NCBI RefSeq assembly: GCF_006717145.1
Contig: NZ_VFQF01000001.1
Location: 930,001-994,000 of the forward strand
Length of the DNA: 64,000 bases
Direction of reading: 5' to 3'
DNA from: Humibacillus xanthopallidus
GTDB taxonomy: Bacteria; Actinomycetota; Actinomycetes; Actinomycetales; Dermatophilaceae
The notes under the pieces are model-generated. The model did not search any database and had not been told where the DNA came from. It was given only the letters and a program-made list of their open reading frames with translations. The translations under genes were made by a program, and so were the position numbers. Shown one piece after another: positions 41,341 to 49,202 of this stretch; position 1 is the stretch's first letter; each line of letters starts with the position of its first letter.

Positions 41341-43869
41341 TCAGTCCCGCGCGATGACGTAGGGCGGGGGAGCCTCGGGGTCTCCGGCTGTCGGCTTGGG
41401 CTCGGTGAGGATCTCGCACGTCCCGTCGGTGGGGCAGCCCACGAGGCGGTTGCGTCCGTCCGGTGTGACGGTGCTCAGCACGAGTGCGCGGGGGACGGGG
41501 TGCGTGCGGTAGCCGGCCTGGACGACGCTCGAACCCGACGGCACGCGCACGGCGAAGGCCGGCTTGCCCGTCGTGATGTCGACGAGCAGCACTCGCGTCT
41601 CCTCGGGACCGGTCGGCGTCGTCCAGGCGATGGCGTAGCGCCCGTCTCCGGTCACGCCCTTGAGCTCGAGGCCTTGGCAGTCAAGGTTCTTCGTCGCCTG
41701 GGTCGGGGTGTCGACGCCGACCACGGCGAAGCACTTGCCCCCGGAACCGCCGACAGCGGTCCTCGTCGAGTCGTTGAAGGCGACCATCTCGCTCTGGCGC
41801 CACTCGGCGGCCTTGCTCGTCGTCGTGTCCCATCGGAACGTCGTGCCGTTGTCGGTGAAGAAGACCGCCGGGCCGGCGAAGCCGACCACCTCGGCGCCTG
41901 TCCCCACGCCCGGCAGTCTGGCGACCTCGCGGCCGGCGGTGTCACGCACGCTGAGTCGGCCGTCGTCGCCGTCGACATAGGCGAAGCGGCCGCCACGGTT
42001 GGCCTCGACGCGGCTCCTGAAGTGGCCGAGGTCCTCGATCGTCGTGCCGCCCTGGTCCTCGAGCACCATCTTGACGAGACCGTTGGACGTCACCGTCACG
42101 ACCCGGTTGCCACCGGGCAGGCGCAGCACGTCGACGGTGTCCCCGTCCGAGCCGGACTGGTTGCTGCCGGCGGCGCTGTGGAAGTCGCCGTCGACGGCAT
42201 ACGGCAGGACGAGCGCGCCGGTGGGCTCACCGGTCGTCGGCAGGGTGACGGTGGCGATGCCCGCGCTCGTCGTCGGTGAACCACTCGCCTGGGGGAACCC
42301 CGTGGCGCCGGCGGATGGTGTCGGCGTGGGGGTGTCGCCCTGGTTGCGCCAGACGACGGCGCCGACCGCCGTGACGAGCAGGAGCGCTCCGGCTGCGGCC
42401 GCGAGCAGCACCCGGCTCCGGCGGCGAGGTGCCGCGGACGCAGGGGCGAAGGAGGGAGGGTCGGTGGGTGGAGGCGGGGGAGTGGTGGGCGGGCCGGCTG
42501 GCGTGTCGGGGCCGGTGGTGGTGGCGGGCCCGGTCGACGCGGCCGCGCTCGTCGGCGTGCCCGGTGCGGAGCTCGTGACCTCCGGACGCACCTGCTCGAG
42601 GAGCTGGGTCACCTCGACGTCCCCGGGCTTCTCGGCTGCGAGCTGCTCGAGGATGGGCGCCGCCGTGGCCGTGGCGCCGGTCGCCAGAGCCGCCTTCGCC
42701 GCTGCGTAGAGCGAGTCCCGTCGGTGCTGCTCCCCGGGCCGCGCGGCGCCGGACGGGACGAAGGTGAAGGGCTCGTCGGAGCCGCCCGTCGAGCGCAGCA
42801 GCACCGCTGTGCCCCACTCGGAGGCCTCGTCGGAGGTGGCCATCGCCTTGCGCACCTCGCAGATGGCGGCGTCGATGCCGAGGCCTCGCGTGAGGAAGGA
42901 GTAGAGCTCGTGGCTGAAGACGAGTGCGGCCCGGTCGCTGATCTCGGTCTGCATGGCGACGACGGCCGGTAGGCCCTGCCGCACGAGGGCCTGCCCGACG
43001 CCGGAGAAGGCGTCGCGTCCGGAGCTGCGGGCTCCCTCGCAGGCGTTGAGGACGGCGAGCTGCATGTCGCGGGCGTCGTGGAGCAGCGTGCCGAGCCGGG
43101 CACCCGTGACGCGGTGCGCTGTGCCGTCGTCGCGCTCGAGGACGAGCACGCCCTCGTCGAGCTCTCGGTCGAAGCCGCCGTGCCCGACGAAGTGGAACAC
43201 GTGGAAGGGGTCGAGCAGCGCGCGTTGCAGTGCCGGGAGCGTTGCGTCGTCGAGGACCACGAGCTCGAGCAGGCCGACGTCGACGAGGTCCTTCGTCGTC
43301 GCCTCGAGCAGCTGTCGCTCGCGGTCGACCGCGAGCTGTGGCACGTCGCTGGGACTCGAGATCATGACGAGCACGCGCAGCGGCGGGTTGACGACGACAG
43401 GAGGGGGCACGCCGAAGGCCTTGACCTGGCGGATGATCGGCGTGCGGTTCGACAGGGTGAGGAAGCGTCCGAGCTCGGCGGAGTAGAGGTACTCCCAGGG
43501 CACGGGCTGCAGGTCGGGGGCTCCTTCGAGGTCCAGCCGGAGCCGCACGTCGCGGCCGGCTCTCGTCTCGGCGTCGACCTCTGAACGGAACGTCGCGCCG
43601 ATGGCGCCGCTGAGGAGCGCGTCGCCGAGGCGCTGCCCCAGCTCGCGCACGTCGCCGACGCGCTCCGAGACCGGCACGAGACGTCGGGAGGCGACCCGAG
43701 GAGGGCCGACGGCCACCATGAAGCCCGCGAGCTCGGTGGCGCTGAAGGGCAGCGAGAAGGTGGCGGCCAGCGGCTCGCCGTCGGGGCCGCGGCGGCCCGG
43801 CACGCGCACGGAGTAGCCGGCGTCGTCGCGACTGATGACGACGTCGAAGTCGACGTACGGATCGTTCAC
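41341..43869 (-). CDS. CHAT-domain (caspase-like) protein with TM helix and C-terminal propeller
   Basis: 842 residues. The CHAT peptidase core spans about 100-375: HFVGHGGFD gives catalytic His230 and AVLNACEGARSS gives Cys277, with MQTEISDRAALVFSHELYSFL after. A short helical repeat (about 380-425) and a Pro/Thr-rich linker lead to one membrane helix (about 482-503, VLLAAAAGALLLVTAVGAVVW). The 330-residue C-terminal part resembles a WD40/YVTN-like propeller (strands ending in GGNRVVTVTSNG, GGRFAYVDGDD, GDGRYAIAW) that would sit outside the cell. Family knowledge: CHAT proteases cleave a dedicated partner. No partner such as a gasdermin is seen nearby. Confidence 0.88.
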   Translation of the reverse strand: MNDPYVDFDVVISRDDAGYSVRVPGRRGPDGEPLAATFSLPFSATELAGFMVAVGPPRVASRRLVPVSERVGDVRELGQRLGDALLSGAIGATFRSEVDAETRAGRDVRLRLDLEGAPDLQPVPWEYLYSAELGRFLTLSNRTPIIRQVKAFGVPPPVVVNPPLRVLVMISSPSDVPQLAVDRERQLLEATTKDLVDVGLLELVVLDDATLPALQRALLDPFHVFHFVGHGGFDRELDEGVLVLERDDGTAHRVTGARLGTLLHDARDMQLAVLNACEGARSSGRDAFSGVGQALVRQGLPAVVAMQTEISDRAALVFSHELYSFLTRGLGIDAAICEVRKAMATSDEASEWGTAVLLRSTGGSDEPFTFVPSGAARPGEQHRRDSLYAAAKAALATGATATAAPILEQLAAEKPGDVEVTQLLEQVRPEVTSSAPGTPTSAAASTGPATTTGPDTPAGPPTTPPPPPTDPPSFAPASAAPRRRSRVLLAAAAGALLLVTAVGAVVWRNQGDTPTPTPSAGATGFPQASGSPTTSAGIATVTLPTTGEPTGALVLPYAVDGDFHSAAGSNQSGSDGDTVDVLRLPGGNRVVTVTSNGLVKMVLEDQGGTTIEDLGHFRSRVEANRGGRFAYVDGDDGRLSVRDTAGREVARLPGVGTGAEVVGFAGPAVFFTDNGTTFRWDTTTSKAAEWRQSEMVAFNDSTRTAVGGSGGKCFAVVGVDTPTQATKNLDCQGLELKGVTGDGRYAIAWTTPTGPEETRVLLVDITTGKPAFAVRVPSGSSVVQAGYRTHPVPRALVLSTVTPDGRNRLVGCPTDGTCEILTEPKPTAGDPEAPPPYVIARD

Positions 43870-44070
43870 CTCGCACCCCCACCAGCGTCCGGACGGGCAC
43901 CTCTCGGGGAACGGAGCGGCCGGGTGTCCGCAGTGATACCCCTACCCCCGCCAGTGTCCTCCTCGGCGGCAGGTGATGATGGGCGAAGCGCCGCACCGTC
44001 GGGCCGCTCCGTCCGGAGCGCTCGGTGGTGCATGGCTCGCCATCGTCACCACGACCAGAGGAGATTTCCC

Positions 44071-44553
44071 ATGACGGCTCTCAGCGACTTCACCGCCACG
44101 ACCATCGACGGTCAGGAGCGCTCGCTCGCCGACTACGCCGGACAGGCGGTGCTCGTCGTCAACACCGCGAGCAAGTGCGGCTTCACTCCCCAGCTGGAGG
44201 GTCTCGAGACGCTCCACGAGACCTACCGCGACCGTGGCTTCACCGTGCTCGGCTTCCCGTGCAACCAGTTCGGCGCCCAGGAGCCGGGCACCGAGGAGGA
44301 GATCGGCGAGTTCTGCCAGAAGAACTACGGTGTGACGTTCCCGATGTTCGCCAAGGTCGACGTCAACGGCGACGACGAGCACCCGCTGTGGGCGTGGCTG
44401 AAGTCCGAGAAGGGCGGCCTGCTCGGCGCCCGGATCAAGTGGAACTTCACGAAGTTCCTCGTCGGCCGCGACGGCCAGGTCATCGAGCGCTTCTCGCCGC
44501 AGACCGAGCCGGCCGAGCTCGCCACCCCCATCGAGAAGGCTCTCGCCGACTGA
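44071..44553 (+). CDS. glutathione peroxidase family (thiol peroxidase)
   Basis: 160 residues from ATG 44071 behind AGAGGAG. Motifs: NTASKCGFTPQ with peroxidatic Cys36, FPCNQFGAQEPG with the second Cys and catalytic Gln/Asn, and WNFTKFLV with Trp. It is a cysteine, non-seleno enzyme. Since actinobacteria lack glutathione, it most likely uses thioredoxin or mycothiol-linked reductants. It reduces hydrogen peroxide or lipid peroxides. Confidence 0.95.
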   Translation: MTALSDFTATTIDGQERSLADYAGQAVLVVNTASKCGFTPQLEGLETLHETYRDRGFTVLGFPCNQFGAQEPGTEEEIGEFCQKNYGVTFPMFAKVDVNGDDEHPLWAWLKSEKGGLLGARIKWNFTKFLVGRDGQVIERFSPQTEPAELATPIEKALAD

Positions 44554-44566
44554 GGGGTGAGGCCCG

Positions 44567-45643
44567 GTGGCGCCTAGGATCGCTGCCGTGGACCGAGCTC
44601 GCTTCGCCGACAGGCGCGCCCACGAGGTCGTCGACGTGCGACGCGGCACCGACGCCCTCGAGGCGATCTCGCGTGACGGCTTCTGGGCCGTCGTCGCGAC
44701 CTTCGAGGGCGACGTCACGGCGATCCGCTTCGCCGTCGTCGAGCAGGACGAGCCCGCCCAGCCCGACGAGCCCGACGAGCTCGTCGGGGATGGGGGGCCG
44801 CGGTGGACGCCGCTCGACGGGAGGTGGACCAGCTCGCTCGACCGGACGGCATACGTCTCGGCGGTGGCGGAGGTGCGCGAGCGGATCGCAGCGGGCTTCG
44901 TCTACCAGGTCAACGTCTGCCGGGTGCTGACCCACGAGCTGTCCGACGCTGCGGATCTCGATGGGCTGGACCTGCTTGTGCGGCAAGGGAATCCCGCACC
45001 CCATGGTGCGCGGATCAGGTGCGACGAGGCTGGCATCGACCTCGTGTGCGCGTCGCCCGAGCTCTACCTGAGGCGACGCGACGGTCGCCTCGTCACCCGG
45101 CCGATCAAGGGCACGGCGCCCACGCCGGAGCTGATGCTGCCCAAGGACCACGCCGAGAACGTCATGATCGTCGACCTCATGCGCAACGACATCTCCGGTG
45201 TCTGCGAGCCCGGCACCGTCTCGGTCGACGAGCTCTGCGTCACCGAGGCCCACCCCGGGCTCGTGCACCTCGTCTCGACGGTGAGCGGAGCGCTGCGGCC
45301 GGGAGTCGAGTGGCCCGCGATCTTCGGCGCGACGTTCCCTCCGGGGTCGGTGTCGGGCGCTCCGAAGTCGAGCGCGCTGACGACGATCGGGGCCCTCGAG
45401 CCGTCAGCCCGAGGCCCCTACTGCGGGGCCGTCGGCTGGGTCGATGCCGACCGGGGCACGGCCGAGCTCGCCGTCGGCATCCGCACCTTCTGGGCCGACC
45501 GCGACGACGCGGGCCGGAGGCACCTTCGCTTCGGCACGGGTGCCGGCATCACCTGGCACTCCGACCCCGAGGGGGAGTGGCGCGAGACCGAGCTCAAGGC
45601 GGCCCGGCTCATCGGGCTGGCAGCGGGCACTGTGACACCATGA
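44567..45643 (+). CDS. pabB: chorismate-binding enzyme, aminodeoxychorismate synthase component I
   Basis: 358 residues from GTG 44567 (GTG 44588 possible), 14 nt after the peroxidase stop. The catalytic chorismate-utilising domain is complete: GFVYQVNVCRVL, ASPELYLRR, PIKGTAPTPE, ENVMIVDLMRNDISGVCEPGTV, PPGSVSGAPK, and GAVGWVDADRGTAELAVGIRTF. It makes 4-amino-4-deoxychorismate from chorismate for folate p-aminobenzoate, together with a PabA amidotransferase not seen here. The pabC-type gene follows by 94 nt. Confidence 0.92.
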   Translation: MAPRIAAVDRARFADRRAHEVVDVRRGTDALEAISRDGFWAVVATFEGDVTAIRFAVVEQDEPAQPDEPDELVGDGGPRWTPLDGRWTSSLDRTAYVSAVAEVRERIAAGFVYQVNVCRVLTHELSDAADLDGLDLLVRQGNPAPHGARIRCDEAGIDLVCASPELYLRRRDGRLVTRPIKGTAPTPELMLPKDHAENVMIVDLMRNDISGVCEPGTVSVDELCVTEAHPGLVHLVSTVSGALRPGVEWPAIFGATFPPGSVSGAPKSSALTTIGALEPSARGPYCGAVGWVDADRGTAELAVGIRTFWADRDDAGRRHLRFGTGAGITWHSDPEGEWRETELKAARLIGLAAGTVTP

Positions 45644-45736
45644 GAGCGCCGTCGACACGCCCGCGGAGCAGCGACGGACGCGGCTGAGCGGGCGGGCGGC
45701 GACGCGGACGGACGAACGGGACGGAGTGGGGCAGCG

Positions 45737-46585
45737 GTGACGGGGACGAACATCCGGGTGTGGGTCGACGGCGACCTCGTGGAGCCCGAGGGCCCCGCCG
45801 TCAGCGCGCTCGACCACGCCGTCACGGTCGGCGACGGGGTCTTCGAGACGGCCAAGATCCTCGACGGCGCTCCCTTCGCGCTGGCCCGGCACCACCGCCG
45901 CCTCCTGCACTCAGCGGCCGGGCTCGGCCTTCCCGTCCCCGACCTCGCCCTCGTCGACAAGGGCGTCGCCGCCGTCCTCGAGGGCGACCCGATCGCCTTC
46001 GGCCGGCTGCGCTACAGCGTGACGGGAGGGGTCGGGCCGCTCGGCTCCGATCGCAATGAGGCCTCGCTGACGACCATCGTCCTGGCCGCGCCCCAGGCCC
46101 GACCTCCGGTCAGCGGTCGGCTCACTGTCGTGCCGTGGACGCGCAACGAGCGGTCCGCGGTCGTCGGCCTCAAGACGACGTCGTATGCCGAGAACGTCGT
46201 CGCGCTCGCCCGGGCCAAGGCGGTGGGGGCGGTCGAGGCCGTCTTCGGCAACACCCGCGGCGAGCTGTGCGAGTGCACGGGGAGCAACATCTTCGTCGTC
46301 GTCGACGGTGTCGTGCTGACGCCGCCGGCCGACTCGGGTCTGCTCGCCGGCATCACCCGTGAGCTCGTCATCGAGTGGGGCCGCGACGCAGGGGTCGAGG
46401 TGCGCGAACAGGCCCTGCCGCTCGATGTACTGACGACGGCCGACGAGGTCTTCATCACGAGCTCGACGAAGGACGTGCTACCCATCGACGCCGTCGACGA
46501 CCGCCAGTTGCCGCCCCCGCGACCGGTCACGACCGCGTTGCAGGAGATCTTCCGGCGGAACGCCGAGCGGACCCTCGACCCGTGA
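45737..46585 (+). CDS. pabC: class IV aminotransferase, probable aminodeoxychorismate lyase
   Basis: 282 residues from GTG 45737. A PLP-dependent fold-type IV enzyme: WVDGDLVEPEGPAVSALDHAVTVGDGVFETAKILDG at the start, LKTTSYAENVVALARAKAVGAVEAVFGNTRGELCECTGSNIFVV in the PLP region with the active-site Lys in the LKTTSY segment, and VFITSSTKDVLPI near the end. Its position after pabB supports the p-aminobenzoate lyase role, rather than branched-chain or D-amino-acid transamination. Confidence 0.9.
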   Translation: MTGTNIRVWVDGDLVEPEGPAVSALDHAVTVGDGVFETAKILDGAPFALARHHRRLLHSAAGLGLPVPDLALVDKGVAAVLEGDPIAFGRLRYSVTGGVGPLGSDRNEASLTTIVLAAPQARPPVSGRLTVVPWTRNERSAVVGLKTTSYAENVVALARAKAVGAVEAVFGNTRGELCECTGSNIFVVVDGVVLTPPADSGLLAGITRELVIEWGRDAGVEVREQALPLDVLTTADEVFITSSTKDVLPIDAVDDRQLPPPRPVTTALQEIFRRNAERTLDP

Positions 46586-46631
46586 GCGTGCGCGAGCCTG
46601 CCGGCCACGCCGGCCGGCGGAGGACGGGGTC

Positions 46632-47141
46632 GTGACGGGGGAGCCCGACGGCGCGCGTGAGCCCGCTGCCGCGCTCGAGCCGGCCGAACGGCATACCGGT
46701 GGGGTCGACTACTCCGACCGCAACGTGACGCTCGACGCCGACGAGGACCGGTGGGCCTGGCGGGCGAAGCTGCGCGGCAACAAGGTCACGCATCTCGCGT
46801 GGCGCATCGCAGTCGGCGTCGTCGGGGGAGTCGTCACGGTCGCGGGGCTGATCATGGTGCCCGCCCCGGGGCCCGGCTGGCTCGTCGTCTTCTTCGGGCT
46901 GCTCATCCTGTCGAGCGAGTTCGAGTTCGCCCAGCGCCTGCTCGACTTCGCGAAGCGGCACGTCAGCCGCTGGAACGACTGGATCATGGCGCAGGCCCTC
47001 TGGGTGCGCGGCGTCGTCGCGCTCGCCACCCTCGCCATCGTGTGGGTCGTGGTGTGGGGCTACCTCGCGTGGCAGGGGGTTCCGGCGTTCCTGCCGCAGT
47101 GGGCCGAGGATGTGCTGACGCGGGTTCCGGGCATCGACTGA
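46632..47141 (+). CDS. PGPGW-motif transmembrane protein (TIGR02611-like)
   Basis: 169 residues from GTG 46632 with GGAGGA upstream. After about 55 polar residues come two hydrophobic segments (VGVVGGVVTVAGLIMVPAPGPGWLVVFFGLLILSSEF and VRGVVALATLAIVWVVVWGYLAW) with the PGPGW motif. Function is unknown. It follows pabC by 46 nt, though no functional link is known. Confidence 0.88.
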   Translation: MTGEPDGAREPAAALEPAERHTGGVDYSDRNVTLDADEDRWAWRAKLRGNKVTHLAWRIAVGVVGGVVTVAGLIMVPAPGPGWLVVFFGLLILSSEFEFAQRLLDFAKRHVSRWNDWIMAQALWVRGVVALATLAIVWVVVWGYLAWQGVPAFLPQWAEDVLTRVPGID

Positions 47142-47240
47142 GCCGCGGCTGCGGATCCGCGAGGCGATTACCGCGGCGGGCCGCGGACCGGCTATTGTTT
47201 CCCCTCGTCGCCCCGATCTCGCCACGTGGCTGGGGCGCCC

Positions 47241-47314
47241 GGACGTGTAGCTCAGTTGGTTAGAGCGCTCGCTTCACACGCGAGAGGTCAGGGGTTCGAG
47301 TCCCTTCACGTCCA
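47241..47314 (+). tRNA. tRNA-Val (anticodon CAC)
   Basis: A full cloverleaf: acceptor GGACGTG/CACGTCC, D-arm AGCTCAGTTGGTTAGAGC, anticodon stem CTCGC/GCGAG with loop TTCACAC, T-arm AGGGG-TTCGAGT-CCCTT, discriminator A. The acceptor differs from the tRNA-like core at 3438, so this is not that element's target. A conjugation-gene remnant follows about 160 nt downstream. Confidence 0.95.
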
Positions 47315-47475
47315 CCGAGCACAAATGGCCCCTGAACTGCGGTAACGCCGTTCGAGACCCTCACGTGAGGGTCGGTCGTGTCGGATACGTTTCGGATGAG
47401 GATCGCCTTCCGCGCCGTGGATGCACCGCTTGTCCGCCACATCAGGGGCCTTGCCCGCCTCCCACGCTGCGCACC

Positions 47476-47700
47476 CGGATGGCCAACGAACGCGCCCTCG
47501 GGATCTCGTTCGTCTGCGCCGCGCAGACCCGACCGCAGCTCTTCGGCGACCAGGAAGCCGGGACGCTGCTCGGGCTGACGAACACCCTCACCCTCTCCGG
47601 CAGCTCCAAGGACATCGCCTTCAACCAAGAGATCAGCGACCTCTTGGGGCCCGTCCGGGTCGCCCGCACCAGCGGGCAGACCGGGAACCGCAGCGGCCGT
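47476..47700 (+). pseudogene. fragment of a TraG/TraD-type conjugative coupling protein
   Basis: A block of about 73 codons (RMANERALGISFVCAAQTRPQ, LFGDQEAGTLLGLTNTLTLSG, SSKDIAFNQEISDLLGPVRVARTS) matches the TraM-recognition region near the C-terminus of VirD4/TraG-like coupling ATPases of actinobacterial integrative conjugative elements. The Walker A/B part is absent, and coding character ends after TSGQTGNRSGR. It is a decayed remnant lying about 160 nt downstream of tRNA-Val, presumably from an old integration. No function is expected. Confidence 0.65.
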
Positions 47701-47891
47701 CTGGGGGTCGAATGCAGCGCCTCAGCCGCTCCTGAGCGGCGTCCTCGCGTTGACGCGGTGGTTCCGCGTTCGAGGCCCCCGCGTCTCGCGTCTCGCGTCC
47801 CGCGTCCCGGGCGCCGGCTCGTGGGTCGCCGTCGCACCGTCGCCCGGTCGAGCCGGCCCCGCGGACAGGCTCGGGAGAGTCCTCCGGAGCG

Positions 47892-49202
47892 TCAGCCGAG
47901 CAGCACGATGGTGTAGCCCCCGAACACCTGGCCCTGTTGGCTGGCGGTGACTCGATAGACGTGGGCCTGGCCTGGTCCCGGAGGCGAGTCCCCGGCGGTG
48001 AAGGTGACCTGCTGGTCATCGTGGGCCACCTGCTGGGTCGTCGCCCCACCGCCGAAGCCGGGACCATGTCCGACTGGTCTCGGCGCGGACAGGGAGAGGT
48101 CGCCGGAGGGGGCAGCCTGGGCCGGGAACTGGCCGCGTACGCCGGTGCGCAGCTGCAGCCACGGCATGGAGGCCGGGGCGGCTCGCTCGACGGTCACGGC
48201 CGCCGGCTCGCCGAACAGAGGACCGACTCTGAGGGTCAACGGCGTTGCCAGGGTTGCGACGAGCTGCTCGGCGGGCGCGAGCCGCATCCCCTGTGGGGCG
48301 AGCAGGTTGCCTGGGTCGCCGGCCGCCACGACGTGGATGTTGCGCTGTGCGACGTGACGGTTGAGGGCAGCGTCCCAGGGCGGAGTGCCGAGCCCGTCCG
48401 AGGTCTCGTCCCAGATCCGGACGACGAGGCACTCGTGCCCGCCGTTGACGAACGTGGGCGTCCACGCGACCGGGCACTTGACGACCGCGTGAGCGTGGCC
48501 GCTGCCCCGGGCCCCGAGCGAGGTCATGGTCTGGGCGATGAGGTTCGCTCCCGACGGTCCGATGCCGAGAGTCGGGTCGCACCAGTAGAACTCGACGACG
48601 ACGTTCGGTGCCGCGGAGAGCCCGAAGTTCCACACGTGCGCATAGAGGGTGTTGGGCTTGCCGGCCAGTGCGTTCTGGCCGAGCGCCGGTGGAACGGGCG
48701 GTGCTGCCGCAGGGTCGGTGTCCGCGAGCAGGTAGATGTCGGGAGACTCCCAGAACGGGCCGACGACCGGTCGCGCGCCGAGGTCGCCGGGGTTGGCGCG
48801 CATGAAGAGGAACGGCAGGTACAGCTGATCACGCGGGCCGGGCCACTGCGACGGTGGCCTGGTGCCGAAGTTGCCGGGCGTGAGCGTCCCGCCGGGCACC
48901 TGACCGGTCGAGGTGCCCGTCGTGTGGCCCGGGCGGCCGGGGTTGTTCCACCCGACCGTCGTGCCACCGTCGTGGTCGCCGTCGTGCCCGTCATCGTGGT
49001 CGTGGTCGCCGTGGTGGTCATGATCGTGGGCGTTGCACCCGTGGCCGTGGCCGTGGCACGGGCACGTGCAGGTGGGTTGGTCGTGGTACCGGCCGTAACG
49101 CCCGCAGCATTCGCAATGGCAGGCGTCGTGGCAGTGGTGGGTTCCGCCACCACGGCATTCGTGGTCGCGTCCGTGCTCGCCGTGGGTCTGGTGGTGGCTC
49201 AT
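47892..49202 (-). CDS. His/Cys-rich protein with CARDB-like beta domain
   Basis: 436 residues from ATG 49202, overlapping the upstream phospholipase-like gene stop as ATGA. The first 80 residues contain 21 His and 10 Cys with many HD and HG repeats, a likely metal-binding segment. A Gly/Thr-rich linker follows, then a beta-rich domain (LYAHVWNFGLSAAPNVVVEFYWCDPT, HECLVVRIWDE) resembling CARDB/fibronectin-like modules, and a second beta region with HDDQQVTFTAGD. No signal peptide is visible. The partner is the zinc-dependent phospholipase-like protein; metal delivery or surface display are possible. Family is unnamed. Confidence 0.75.
   Translation of the reverse strand: MSHHQTHGEHGRDHECRGGGTHHCHDACHCECCGRYGRYHDQPTCTCPCHGHGHGCNAHDHDHHGDHDHDDGHDGDHDGGTTVGWNNPGRPGHTTGTSTGQVPGGTLTPGNFGTRPPSQWPGPRDQLYLPFLFMRANPGDLGARPVVGPFWESPDIYLLADTDPAAAPPVPPALGQNALAGKPNTLYAHVWNFGLSAAPNVVVEFYWCDPTLGIGPSGANLIAQTMTSLGARGSGHAHAVVKCPVAWTPTFVNGGHECLVVRIWDETSDGLGTPPWDAALNRHVAQRNIHVVAAGDPGNLLAPQGMRLAPAEQLVATLATPLTLRVGPLFGEPAAVTVERAAPASMPWLQLRTGVRGQFPAQAAPSGDLSLSAPRPVGHGPGFGGGATTQQVAHDDQQVTFTAGDSPPGPGQAHVYRVTASQQGQVFGGYTIVLLG

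Noticed and set aside
47315-47475. Minus-strand frame through tRNA-Val ending in RTPDLSRVKRAL
   Set aside because: This is the reverse complement of the tRNA read as protein, a known false call.
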